Shown: positions 50,647-60,043 of the stretch, in pieces
Position numbering within the stretch: the first letter of the stretch is position 1
How the letters are laid out: every line of letters starts with the position of its first letter
Assembly: GCF_013375935.1 (NCBI RefSeq)
Contig: NZ_CP056117.1
Span: 2,790,001 to 2,854,000, forward strand
DNA from: Enterobacter cloacae
GTDB lineage: Bacteria > Pseudomonadota > Gammaproteobacteria > Enterobacterales > Enterobacteriaceae
DNA: 64,000 nt
Direction: 5' to 3'
The notes under the pieces: generated by a model
What the model saw: only the letters and a program-made list of their open reading frames with translations
Databases searched by the model: none
Told to the model about the DNA's origin: nothing
Translations under genes and position numbers: made by a program

Positions 50647-53429
50647 ATGAGCACTAACGAACGTATGTTAAGCCCTTTCACATTACCGAATGGTACTGAA
50701 CTGAAAAACCGTTTGTTAATGGCGCCGATGACAACCTGTACCGGCTATTACGATGGCACCGTGACCAGCGAACTGGTGGAATACTACCGCGCCCGCTCTG
50801 GCAGCATCGGCACCATCATCGTTGAGTGTTGCTTTGTCGACGATCTCGGCCTGGCGTTCCCGGGCGCAATTGGTATTGATAACGACGAGAAAATCGCCGG
50901 GCTGGCGAAAATCGCTGACGCCATTAAGTCCAAAGGATCCAAAGCCCTTCTGCAAATCTACCACGGCGGCCGCATGGTCGATCCTAAGCTTATCGGCGGC
51001 CGCACGCCGGTTGGTCCCAGCGCCGTTGCCGCGCCGCGTGACGGTGCCGCGACGCCGGTTGCGCTGACCACCGAAGAAGTGGAAGGCATGGTGGGCAAGT
51101 TCGGTGAAGCCGTGCGCCGCGCGATTCAGGCCGGATTCGACGGTGTCGAAATCCACGGGGCGAACACCTATCTCATCCAGCAGTTTTACTCCCCAAATTC
51201 TAACCAGCGCGATGACGAGTGGGGCGGCAGCCGCGATAACCGCGCGAAATTCCCGCTGGCGGTGCTGGACATTACCCATAAAATGGTGCGCCAGTACGCG
51301 GACGACGCGTTCATTATCGGCTATCGTTTCTCGCCAGAAGAGCTGGAGGTCCCGGGCATTCGCTTCGACGACACCATGTATCTGCTGGAAAAACTGGCCG
51401 CGCGCGGCGTGGATTACCTGCACTTCTCCGTTGGCGCCACCCTGCGACCTTCTATCGTCGACACTCAGGATCCAACGCCGCTGATTGAAAAATACTGCGC
51501 GATGCGTTCTGAAACCCTGGCACAGGTGCCGGTGATGGGCGTTGGCGGCGTGGTAAATGCCGCCGATGTGAATGAGGCGCTGGATCGCGGCTACGATCTG
51601 ATTGCCGTCGGGCGGGCCACTATCGCTTACCCGGACTGGACCGACCGCATCGCTGCCGGTGAAAGCCTCGAGCTGTTTATGGACAGCACCCGCCGTGAAG
51701 CGCTGAACATTCCTGAACCGCTGTGGCGCTTCTCGCTGGTGGAAGCGATGATCCGCGACATGAGCATGGGCGAATCTAAATTCAAGCCCGGTACCTTCAC
51801 CGAGAAAGTGCAGGACGATGCTAACGAGCTGGTGATTAACGTCAGCCTTGAAACCGATCGTATCGCGGATATCGAACTGGCCTCCGGCCCCGGCGATGAC
51901 GTGGAGTTTGCGACCAGCTTCGAAGAGATCCGCACCCGCATTCTGGACGCCAACACCCCGCACGTGGACGCGATTACGGGCGCAACCAGCCAGAGCGAGG
52001 CGGTGAAAAAAGCGGTTTCGAAAGCGATGCTGAAATCCAGCAAGGCGCTGGCGGCAGAAGAGGGCGCGGACCCGAATGAAACCAGGAGCGTGGATGTTGT
52101 GGTGGTCGGCAGCGGCGGCGCAGGTCTGGCGGTGGCGATTCAGGCTCATGACGAAGGCGCGAGCGTGCTGATCGTCGAGAAAATGCCAACCATCGGCGGT
52201 AACACCATCAAAGCTTCGGCCGGTATGAACGCCGCCGAAACCCGCTTCCAGCGCGTGAAGGGCATCCAGGACAGCAAAGAATTGTTCTATCAGGAGAGCC
52301 TGAAAGGCGGCGGCAACAAGAACAACCCGGAACTGCTGCGTCGCTTTGTCGAGAACGCACCGGAAGCCATCGAGTGGCTGGCTACGCGCGGTATTATGCT
52401 GAACGACATCACCACAACCGGCGGGATGAGCATCGACCGTACTCACCGTCCAAAAGACGGTTCCGCGGTGGGCGGTTACCTGATCAGCGGCCTGGTGCGT
52501 AACGTCAACCGGCGCAACATTGAGGTGATGCTGGATACCTCCGTCAGCGACATCCTCTTTGAAAACGGCGAAGTCACCGGCGTGCGCCTGACGACGGAAG
52601 AGAATGAAACCCTCACCGTGGCAACCAAAAGCGTGATTGTCGCGACGGGCGGCTTCAGCGCCAACAGCCAGATGGTGGTGAAATACCGTCCGGACCTGGA
52701 AGGGTTCGTCACCACTAACCACAAAGGGGCGACGGGGGGGGCGGTATCGCGCTGCTGGAACGTATTGGCGCAGGCACCGTCGATATGGGCGAAATCCAGA
52801 TCCACCCAACCGTTGAGCAGAAAACCTCGTATCTGATTTCCGAATCCATCCGCGGCGGCGGGGCGATTCTGGTGAACCAGCAGGGCAACCGCTTCTTTAA
52901 CGAAATGGAAACCCGCGACAAGGTCTCGGCGCAAATCATCGCGCTGCCGGAGAAATACGCTTACATCGTCTTTGACGAGCATGTTCGGGCTAAAAATAAA
53001 GCCGCGGATGAGTACATCGCAAAAGGTTTCGTCACCAGCGCCAGCTCGCCGGAAGCCCTGGCGGAAGCGCTGGGAATGGATCCCCACCAGTTCCTGGCAA
53101 CGCTTGAACGCTACAACGGCTTTGTGGAAAAACAGCACGACGACGATTTTGGTCGTACCACCGCGCTGCGTGCGCCCATCAACGAAGGGCCGTTCTATGC
53201 CATTCAGATTGCACCGGGCGTACACCACACCATGGGCGGCGTGACCATCAACACCGATACCTGCGTGCTGGACGGCAACCACAACGTACTGCCAGGGGCA
53301 TTTGCCGCGGGTGAGGTTGTCGGGGGCATCCATGGTGGTAACCGCATCGGCGGTAACGCGGTGGCAGATATCATTATTTTTGGTACGCTTGCCGGACATC
53401 AGGCGGCGATGCGCGCGAAAAAAGCATAA
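50647..53429 (+). pseudogene. Cytoplasmic NADH:fumarate reductase (OYE, FMN_bind and FAD_binding_2 fusion), frameshifted at a G8 tract
   Basis: Frame 50647-52836 continues in the frame of 52785-53429 across eight G residues (52734-52741); six or nine G would restore a ~927-residue protein. Domains: Old-Yellow-Enzyme NADH:flavin oxidoreductase (1-~370, e.g. GVEIHGANTYLIQQFYSP); FMN_bind with flavinylation motif DAITGAT (441-447, Thr447 the expected FMN attachment); FAD-binding flavocytochrome-c-like fumarate reductase domain (from ~481, GSGGAG) ending GVHHTMGGVTIN...GGNRIGGNA. No signal peptide, so cytoplasmic. A protein of this layout in Klebsiella pneumoniae is a soluble NADH:fumarate reductase flavinylated by ApbE. 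As read, the product is truncated near residue 696 within the FAD domain. Confidence 0.88.
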
Positions 53430-53445
53430 GGCTCCTGTACTGTAG

Positions 53446-53503
53446 GCCGGATACGCATCGCGCTATCCGGCATTAAACCCCGGCGGCGCGGTGCCTGCCG
53501 GGG
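53446..53503. repeat. Tandem REP-like hairpins between fumarate reductase and apbE
   Basis: Two stem-loops: GCCGGATA / TATCCGGC (53446-53471, perfect 8 bp, 10-base loop) and CCCCGGC / GCCGGGG (53478-53503). The first resembles enterobacterial REP/BIME units. Positioned between two genes of one operon, they could lower apbE expression or protect the upstream mRNA. Confidence 0.7.
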
Positions 53504-53523
53504 CTACATCTGAGGACTTTGCC

Positions 53524-54486
53524 ATGCCTGACGACAACCGCGTTTACAGCTACTCCGCCGTTCTGATGGGCTCGCCCATTCTCCTGAAACTCTTTTCCCA
53601 TGACGAAGCGCTTGCTTCCCGCGTGTTTCGACTCATCAAACAGTACGAAGATCTCCTTACCGTCAATCGTGCCCATTCTCAGGTGATGGACATCAACCAT
53701 GCCGCCGGCAGTCATCCGGTTGCCGTTAGCCGTCCGGTATTCGATCTCATCCGCTGCGCGAAAGCGGCAAGCCTGCTCAAGGACAGCGCGTTTAACCTGG
53801 CGATTGGGCCGCTGGTGAAGCGGTGGAAAATCGGCTTTCGGGGCGACACCGTACCGCCTGCGGATGAAATCACGGCATTGCTGGATCTGACCCATCCCGC
53901 TGACGTGGTGCTGGATGATACCAGCAGCAGCGTGTTTCTGGCGCGGGCCGGCATGGAGATTGATTTGGGCGCCATTGCTAAAGGCTATATTGCCGATCGG
54001 GTCCGGGACTATCTGCGCAAGGAGGGGGTCGAGCTGGGGCTCATTAACCTCGGCGGCAACATCCAGACGTTAGGCTCCCCGGAAGGGGGCTGGAGCGTAG
54101 GCCTGAAAAAACCGTTCGCCGGTGATGCGCTGATTGGGGCAATGTCGGTAGAGAACCGGTCTGTCGTGACGTCAGGTACCTATGAGCGCTACTTTGAACA
54201 GAACGGTAAACGCTATCACCACATCCTGGATCCGCGCACCGGCTACCCGCTGGATAACGAGCTGGACAGCGTGACGATTATTTCCGGAGACTCCATCGAC
54301 GGCGATCTCTGGACCACGCTGATCTACGGCATGGGAGTGGAGAAGGGCTGCGCCGCGCTGCGCTCGCGCCCTGATATTGAAGCGATTTTTGTCACCAAAA
54401 CGAAAGAAGTGGTGTTCTCCTCGATGCACCACTTCCGCTTTACCCTGCTGGACGAGGGCTACCGTATTACTGGCAGTACTGCTTGA
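53524..54486 (+). CDS. apbE: FAD:protein FMN transferase (ApbE), cytoplasmic type
   Basis: A 320-residue ApbE-family flavin transferase without signal peptide or lipobox, unlike periplasmic ApbE. Motifs: EIDLGAIAKGYIADR, GLINLGGNIQTLG, SVVTSGTYERYFEQNGKRYHHILDPRTGYP. It would attach FMN from FAD to the threonine of the DAITGAT motif in the upstream reductase. The ATG at 53524 follows GAGGA. It converges with the response regulator gene, overlapping by 20 bp. Confidence 0.93.
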   Translation: MPDDNRVYSYSAVLMGSPILLKLFSHDEALASRVFRLIKQYEDLLTVNRAHSQVMDINHAAGSHPVAVSRPVFDLIRCAKAASLLKDSAFNLAIGPLVKRWKIGFRGDTVPPADEITALLDLTHPADVVLDDTSSSVFLARAGMEIDLGAIAKGYIADRVRDYLRKEGVELGLINLGGNIQTLGSPEGGWSVGLKKPFAGDALIGAMSVENRSVVTSGTYERYFEQNGKRYHHILDPRTGYPLDNELDSVTIISGDSIDGDLWTTLIYGMGVEKGCAALRSRPDIEAIFVTKTKEVVFSSMHHFRFTLLDEGYRITGSTA

Positions 54487-55186
54487 GCAGCCCGGTCTGT
54501 TCCGGCTGTAAACGATAGCGATACACCGGGCGGCCCGTGGCGCCGTAGTGGATGCTGGTAAACAGGATGTTGATTTGCGCCAGCCAGATCAGGTATTTGC
54601 GGCAGGAAACGCGTGAAATGTTCACCGCGTTGGCCAGATCGTCGGTAGAGAATTCCGTCTCCGGATGGCTGTCGATCCACTGGCAAATCGTGCGCAGCGT
54701 CTGCGGCGTTAACCCTTTCGGTAATTTCTTGCTGTCGGCCAGCTCCGGCGCACCGCCGTGGATCAGCCTGTCCACGTCGGCCTGTTCATAATATTGATGC
54801 GATCCCATCAGGCTGCGCTTTGCCTTCCAGCCGTTTAGCGCCTCTTCAAAACGCGGGAACTGGAACGGTTTAATCAGGTAATCCACCACGCCGTAGTGCA
54901 TGGACGTCTGGATCGTCGCCGCGTCGGAGGCCGATGAGATCATGATCACGTCAATCGGGCGGCCCGACGCGCGGATGACGGGCAGCAAATCCAGCCCGTT
55001 ATCCTGCTGCATATAGACATCCAGCAGCACCAGGTCGATCGGCTGGGCCGGGTTTGCAATCAGCGCCTCGGCCTGGTTGAGCGTGGAAGCGACGCCGCAG
55101 CAGCTAAAACCCTCAACGCGGTTAACGTACAGACGGTTGAGGTCGGCTACCATGGCGTCATCATCGACAATTAACACATTTATCAC
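54467..55186 (-). CDS. dcuR: DcuR/CitB-family response regulator
   Basis: A 239-residue two-component regulator. The receiver domain (1-~120) has Asp9-Asp10, phospho-acceptor Asp56 (LVLLDVYMQ) and Lys106 (YLIKPF). A linker and C-terminal HTH (about 170-215, FSTDDLANAVNISRVSCRKYL) follow. Its start overlaps the kinase stop by four bases. It probably activates the fumarate module on C4-dicarboxylate sensing. Confidence 0.9.
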   Translation of the reverse strand: MINVLIVDDDAMVADLNRLYVNRVEGFSCCGVASTLNQAEALIANPAQPIDLVLLDVYMQQDNGLDLLPVIRASGRPIDVIMISSASDAATIQTSMHYGVVDYLIKPFQFPRFEEALNGWKAKRSLMGSHQYYEQADVDRLIHGGAPELADSKKLPKGLTPQTLRTICQWIDSHPETEFSTDDLANAVNISRVSCRKYLIWLAQINILFTSIHYGATGRPVYRYRLQPEQTGLLKQYCQ

Positions 55187-56799
55187 GCGATATTCCTCTC
55201 GCTATCCCAGGGGATCTGAACAAAAAATTGGGTAAACACGCCAGGCTCCGACTCGACGGTAATATCCCCGCCGAGGTTCTGGATCTGCTGACGCGCAAGG
55301 AACAGCCCAACGCCGCGGTTTTCACCTTTGGTTGAGTAGCCCTTGGTAAAAATAGCCTCCAGCCGCTCGGGGTCGATGCCGGGACCGTCATCGCTGACTT
55401 CACCGCTCAGCCAGCCGTTCTGGTAATGCAGCAGCAGTCCGATCTCACCCTCCGGCTGGCCTTCCATCGCATCCAGGGCGTTTTCAATTAAGTTACCCAG
55501 CACGGTAATCAGCACCGCAACCTGCTCTTCATTGGCCGTGTCCGGAAGCTGGCTCTCCTCCGCCAGCGTCAGGGTTACACCGGCCTCTTTCGCGCGGTTG
55601 ATTTTACCCAGCAGGAAGCCGGCAATGACCGGCGATTTAACCTTACGCTGTATCGCACCAATGTCGGTCTGATAATTCTGCGCGGTCTGGATGATGTACT
55701 CCTCCAGCTTGTCGTAGCGCTTCATGTGCAGCAGGCCGAGGATCACGTGCAGCTTGTTCATAAACTCATGCGTGTGGGAGCGCAGGGCGTCAACGTAGCT
55801 GACCATGCCATCAATACGCTGCATCAGCTGGCTGATTTCGGTTTTATCGCGGAACGTGCTGATTGCCCCGATCACCTGATTCTGGCTTTTTACCGGCACC
55901 ATGTTGCACAGCAGCAGCCGTCCGTTACAGCCAATCTCCTGATCCTGACGCGCAATGCCGGTTCTCGACACCTCCCTCAGGCTGGCCAGCAGCGGCTCGC
56001 TGCTGCTTTCGGAGTGCTGGCCGGAGGTCAGGAGTAAAATTTCTCTGGCGGTATGGTTAATCATCGTCACGCGGCCGTGAATGTCCACGGCCATAACGCC
56101 CTCGCGCAGGGACTGCAGCATGGCCTGACGCTGCTCAAAGAGGGCGGAGATCTCATAAGGCTCAAGCCCGAACAGGATGCGTTTGAGAACCCGGACTAAG
56201 CCCCATATCCCCAGCGAGCTCATCAGAACGCTGAACAGGATGGTCCACACGGCGTTGAGCCGCCCGCGGGCAATCTGATCTTCCACCTTATTCAGCGAAA
56301 TGCCGACCACCACCACGCCTATCTGCTCGTGCTGGTCGTCATACACCGGCGTAAAGACGCGCAGCGCTTCCGCGAGCGCGCCGCGGTTTACGGAGACATT
56401 CTCTTTCCCTTCCAGGGCGGGGGTCAGATCGTCGCCGATAAAATGCAAACCTAACAGCGCCTCATTGGGATGGGAATAACGCACGCCGCGCAGATCGGTG
56501 ACCACGGTAAACAGCAGATCGTTACGCTTCGTCACGGCCTGCGCTATCGGCTGGATGATGCCGGCCTGGGGCGACTCCATCAGGCCGCGCCTGATGTCCG
56601 GGCTGTCTGCCAGCGTACGGGCGATACCCAGCGCGGTGTCTTTTACGTCATCGCGCGTTGCCCGGGTAATCTGTACAGAATAGAGCGCGAAGACCACCAG
56701 CAGCACAGATCCGATAATGGCGCATACCATCAGCGTAACCAGCGTGTTCAGCTTCATAGGGCGCTTGCGCGTCGGGGAAAAGGGCTGCAAATCGCTCAT
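55183..56799 (-). CDS. dcuS: DcuS-type C4-dicarboxylate sensor histidine kinase
   Basis: A 538-residue membrane kinase: TM1 (about 20-42), periplasmic PAS domain, TM2 (about 182-205), cytoplasmic PAS, and kinase domain with His344 (HTHEFMNKLH), N-box NLIENALDAM and GVGLFL. The fumarate-binding residues of E. coli DcuS (Arg107, His110, Arg147, Phe149) are all present at the same numbers (VRYSH, LRVFTP) when the ATG at 56799 is used; that start follows GGAG. No dcuB is adjacent. Confidence 0.92.
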   Translation of the reverse strand: MSDLQPFSPTRKRPMKLNTLVTLMVCAIIGSVLLVVFALYSVQITRATRDDVKDTALGIARTLADSPDIRRGLMESPQAGIIQPIAQAVTKRNDLLFTVVTDLRGVRYSHPNEALLGLHFIGDDLTPALEGKENVSVNRGALAEALRVFTPVYDDQHEQIGVVVVGISLNKVEDQIARGRLNAVWTILFSVLMSSLGIWGLVRVLKRILFGLEPYEISALFEQRQAMLQSLREGVMAVDIHGRVTMINHTAREILLLTSGQHSESSSEPLLASLREVSRTGIARQDQEIGCNGRLLLCNMVPVKSQNQVIGAISTFRDKTEISQLMQRIDGMVSYVDALRSHTHEFMNKLHVILGLLHMKRYDKLEEYIIQTAQNYQTDIGAIQRKVKSPVIAGFLLGKINRAKEAGVTLTLAEESQLPDTANEEQVAVLITVLGNLIENALDAMEGQPEGEIGLLLHYQNGWLSGEVSDDGPGIDPERLEAIFTKGYSTKGENRGVGLFLARQQIQNLGGDITVESEPGVFTQFFVQIPWDSERNIA

Positions 56800-56910
56800 T
56801 AACACTCCGCGATGATAAAGAATGGGCTAATTATCGCTGATGACGGGCGTTTCATAAAGCCATGTAAAGAAGGGCGTTTCGTGACCCTCCTCTCAGGTGA
56901 CCTATATAAA

Positions 56911-56924
56911 ACACTTTATAGTGT
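56911..56924. promoter_or_regulatory. Inverted repeat upstream of the murQ-like gene
   Basis: ACACT-TTAT-AGTGT is a perfect 5-bp inverted repeat 28 bases before the MurQ-like start, close to where its promoter -10 would be. A repressor operator is possible. Confidence 0.35.
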
Positions 56925-56952
56925 GGGGGTACTCATAATAAGGAGGCAGTTT

Positions 56953-57816
56953 ATGAGCATTATGCTTACCGGTACGGCCAGGGAAAAACGGCACGCCAGC
57001 ACGATGAATATCGACAGATTATCCACGCTGGATATGCTGAAAGTCATTCACCAGGATGACGCACAGATCGCTTCTGCACTTACCCCACACCTGACGATGC
57101 TCGCCCGCGTGGTAGATAACGCGGCGGCAACCCTTAGCCACGGCGGACGTCTGATCCTGATCGGCGCGGGCGCGTCCGGACGCGTGGCGGAGCAGGCGGC
57201 GGCGGAGTTTGCGCCAGGTAAACATCCCGTCATTGCGATTACGGCAGGCGATAACGCCGGAAGCTACGAGCGCGGCGTTGCCGATCTCCAGACGATCAAT
57301 TTTGGCGAGCACGACATGATGCTGGCGCTGTCCGTTAGCGGCAAAACGCCGTGGGTGTGGGGCGCGATGCGCCATGCCTGGTCTTTGGGCTCAACGGTTG
57401 CTCTGGTCACGGGGGATACGCAAAGCGAGGCGGCGCAGCTGGCGAGCATGGTGATAGCGCCCGATCCGGGTGCCGACGTGGTGGCCGGGTACGCGAATAC
57501 CAAAGCGGGCATCGCGCAAAAAATGATCCTGAATATGGTCACCACCGGTCTGGCGGTAAGAACCGGACGAGTATACAGCAACCTGCGCGTTGATATTGAG
57601 GCCACCAGCACCCGATGGGCCGAACGGCAAATCGCCATTGTAATGGAGGCGGGGGGATGCACCCGGGCGCAGGCAAAGGTCGCGCTGGAGAGCTGTAACC
57701 ACCACTGCAAAACGGCGGTGCTGATGGTGCTGACGGGGCTTGATGCGTGGAAAGCGCATGAGCTGCTGGCGCAGAATAACGGTTTTATCCGTCTGGCCTT
57801 GCAGGAAGCGCCATAA
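56953..57816 (+). CDS. MurQ-like SIS-domain protein (N-acetylmuramate-6-phosphate etherase family)
   Basis: A 287-residue sugar-isomerase-fold protein. SIS signatures: LIGAGASGRVAEQAAAEFAP (near residue 65, with the Glu that aligns with the MurQ catalytic acid) and LSVSGKTPWVWGAMRHA; the C-terminal helical region is also MurQ-like. It is slightly shorter than MurQ (~298). The second catalytic glutamate is not obvious. No MurP transporter, RpiR regulator or AnmK gene is adjacent. The ATG at 56953 follows AGGAGG; upstream in-frame codons overlap the promoter region. Confidence 0.82.
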   Translation: MSIMLTGTAREKRHASTMNIDRLSTLDMLKVIHQDDAQIASALTPHLTMLARVVDNAAATLSHGGRLILIGAGASGRVAEQAAAEFAPGKHPVIAITAGDNAGSYERGVADLQTINFGEHDMMLALSVSGKTPWVWGAMRHAWSLGSTVALVTGDTQSEAAQLASMVIAPDPGADVVAGYANTKAGIAQKMILNMVTTGLAVRTGRVYSNLRVDIEATSTRWAERQIAIVMEAGGCTRAQAKVALESCNHHCKTAVLMVLTGLDAWKAHELLAQNNGFIRLALQEAP

Positions 57817-57820
57817 AATA

Positions 57821-57846
57821 AAAAAGCCCGCGTAGCGGGCTTTACT
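57821..57846. terminator. Bidirectional terminator between the MurQ-like gene and the porin
   Basis: A perfect stem AAAGCCCGC / GCGGGCTTT with a GTA loop, A-tract on the left and T-rich on the right, between two convergent genes. Confidence 0.88.
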
Positions 57847-57856
57847 GTTTTGCGGG

Positions 57857-59014
57857 TTAGAACTGGTAGGTCATGCCTACGCCAACGATGTCGTCGGTAG
57901 AAATACCGTTGGCTTCATAGAAGCGCTCATCGTTGTCCAGCATGTTGATCTTGTAATCAACATAGGTTGAGAAGTTCTTATTAAAGGTGTAGGTCATGCC
58001 TACGTCGATGTAGTTAACCAAATCCATGTCGCCTTTTTGACCCTGCGGGTTACCGGCGGTGCCTGGATAGGTCATATCTTTGCCTTTCGAGTAAACCCAT
58101 GCCAGAGATGGACGCAGGCCGAAGTCGAACTGGTACTGTGCAACGGCTTCGAAGTTCTGAGTCTGATCCGCGATACCATAATCACCGTATGGGGTCATGT
58201 TGCGGGTTTCTGCATACATCATCGCCAGATAGACGTTATTGGCATCGTATTTTGCACCAATGGTCCATGCTTCGGCTGTTTCGCCACCAGCGAAATGTGC
58301 GCTGTAATGCTTGCCATAGGCTTCCTGCTTATTAGAGCGGTCGGAGGAAGAATACGCCGCACCCAGCGACAGACCGAAATCGAAGTTATAGGTGCTCGAC
58401 ATACCGAAGCCGTCGCCGTTCTGGAAACGCACATCGTCATGTCCGTTTTTGGTGCCTTCCTGATCTTCGTTTGCGTTCGCGCCTTCGTTAGCACCCTGGT
58501 ATTGCAGCGCAAAATTAAGGCCGTCGACCAGACCAAAGAAATCATTATTACGGTAGGTCGCCACGCCATTAGTACGGCCAACCATATAGTTGTCAGTCCA
58601 GGTGTAGGAATCACCACCAAATACCGGCAGCATATCGGTCCAGGCTTCAACGTCGTACACGACGCCATAATTACGACCGTAATCAAATGAGCCATATTCA
58701 CCGTATTTCAGGCCAGCGTAGGCCAGACGGTTAAAAGACTTGTCGCCCGCACCTTCGGTATCGTTAGCGTAGGTTTTATATTCCCACTGACCATAGCCCA
58801 CCAGGTCGTTAGCGATCTGCGTTTCGCCTTTGAAACCAACCTGTACATAGGTTTCGTCACCGTCGTCGCCTGCATGGTCAGAGAAGGTATGACGCGCATC
58901 GACTTTACCGTACAGGTCGACCTTGTTGCCGTTTTTGTTGTACATCTCAGCCGCATTTGCTGCGCCAGCCATTAATAACGCGGGTACAAGAATTGCCAGA
59001 ACTTTTCTTTTCAT
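57857..59014 (-). CDS. OmpC/OmpF/PhoE-family trimeric porin (yedS position)
   Basis: A 385-residue outer-membrane general porin. Signal peptide 1-21 (AGAANA), mature start [18 protein letters not shown], constriction-loop L3 region around [18 protein letters not shown], and terminal Phe (VGMTYQF). It sits next to yedJ-dcm, where E. coli has the yedS porin remnant, and not at the ompC locus. The 284-bp AT-rich upstream region suggests H-NS/OmpR-type control, but I did not identify specific sites. Confidence 0.93.
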   Translation of the reverse strand: MKRKVLAILVPALLMAGAANAAEMYNKNGNKVDLYGKVDARHTFSDHAGDDGDETYVQVGFKGETQIANDLVGYGQWEYKTYANDTEGAGDKSFNRLAYAGLKYGEYGSFDYGRNYGVVYDVEAWTDMLPVFGGDSYTWTDNYMVGRTNGVATYRNNDFFGLVDGLNFALQYQGANEGANANEDQEGTKNGHDDVRFQNGDGFGMSSTYNFDFGLSLGAAYSSSDRSNKQEAYGKHYSAHFAGGETAEAWTIGAKYDANNVYLAMMYAETRNMTPYGDYGIADQTQNFEAVAQYQFDFGLRPSLAWVYSKGKDMTYPGTAGNPQGQKGDMDLVNYIDVGMTYTFNKNFSTYVDYKINMLDNDERFYEANGISTDDIVGVGMTYQF

Positions 59015-59298
59015 TATATATTCCCTTTAAATATAATTTGTCTGAATATATGTAATTACCCTCCGTAACTACATGGCCGATACTATTCTATGAAGAGTTA
59101 TTTAGTTTCAAAAATAAATGTAATTAAATGGGTAAAAAGATTACAAAATATTTCTTTTTATCTCTTTATTTTTCAGGTGAATTAATTCATTGAAAATATG
59201 GGCTGTAATTATTATTAAGTATTTCGCGGTTCTATTTTTAAGTGGGTTTGATTCGGGTGTATTATAATTAACCCTCTTTTGAGCAACAGGATGAGAGT

Positions 59299-60000
59299 AT
59301 GGAACTTGCGCAGTGGCAGCACCGTTTTGAACGCTGGCTGGATGAAAACCATTTCACCGATGATGCGGCCCACGACATTGCACATTTTCGCCGCGTCTGG
59401 GTGACCGCGCAGAACATCATGGCTGAGCTTCGCGTCGATCCGCTGGTCGTGCTGACCGCATGCTACTTCCATGACGTTGTCAGCCTGCCGAAAAACCATC
59501 CCGATCGGAGCCAGTCCTCGCTGCTGGCGGCGCGCAAAACGCGTGAGATCCTGCGCCGCGATTTTCCTGACTTCCCGCCAGAGCGCTATGCGGCCGTTGA
59601 GCATGCCATTGAGGCGCATAGCTTCAGCGCCGGGGTTGCGCCGCAAAGCCTTGAGGCGAAAATCGTGCAGGATGCCGACCGGCTGGAGGCCTTAGGCGCT
59701 ATCGGCCTGGCGCGCGTTTTTGCCGTGTCCGGTGCGCTGGGCGTCGCGCTGTTCGATGCCGACGACCCGTTTGCCGGTGCCCGACCGCTGGATGATAAAA
59801 CCTTCGCGCTCGACCACTTCCAGACCAAACTCCTGCGCCTGCCGGACACCATGCAAACCCCGCGAGGACGCGAGCTTGCGCGCCACAATGCCGACTTCCT
59901 GATCCAGTTTATGGCGAAGCTCAGCGCTGAACTACAGGGCGATTATCTCGGAACGGATAGCCGGGTGCTGAACCATTTCCGTCGCAGTTTGCGATCCTGA
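59299..60000 (+). CDS. yedJ: HD-domain phosphohydrolase YedJ
   Basis: A 233-residue HD-superfamily metal-dependent phosphohydrolase with the metal-binding residues in [18 protein letters not shown] and [11 protein letters not shown]. Collinear with E. coli YedJ. Physiological substrate unknown. It precedes dcm by 43 bases. Confidence 0.93.
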   Translation: MELAQWQHRFERWLDENHFTDDAAHDIAHFRRVWVTAQNIMAELRVDPLVVLTACYFHDVVSLPKNHPDRSQSSLLAARKTREILRRDFPDFPPERYAAVEHAIEAHSFSAGVAPQSLEAKIVQDADRLEALGAIGLARVFAVSGALGVALFDADDPFAGARPLDDKTFALDHFQTKLLRLPDTMQTPRGRELARHNADFLIQFMAKLSAELQGDYLGTDSRVLNHFRRSLRS

Positions 60001-60043
60001 ACTGTGGTAATCTGTTTTCTGTCTTTATTGCCCGGTTAAGAGA

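Noticed and set aside
50463..50681. 72-codon minus-strand frame in the antiporter/fumarate reductase gap
   Set aside because: No ribosome-binding site, no recognisable domain, AT-driven composition, and it overlaps the start of the reductase gene.
50716..52809. 697-codon minus-strand frame antisense to the fumarate reductase
   Set aside because: A shadow of the GC-rich reductase codons; its translation shows no coherent domain.
59015..59298. RseX-like small RNA near the porin
   Set aside because: E. coli carries rseX near yedS, but I could not identify a matching sequence or terminator in this gap.
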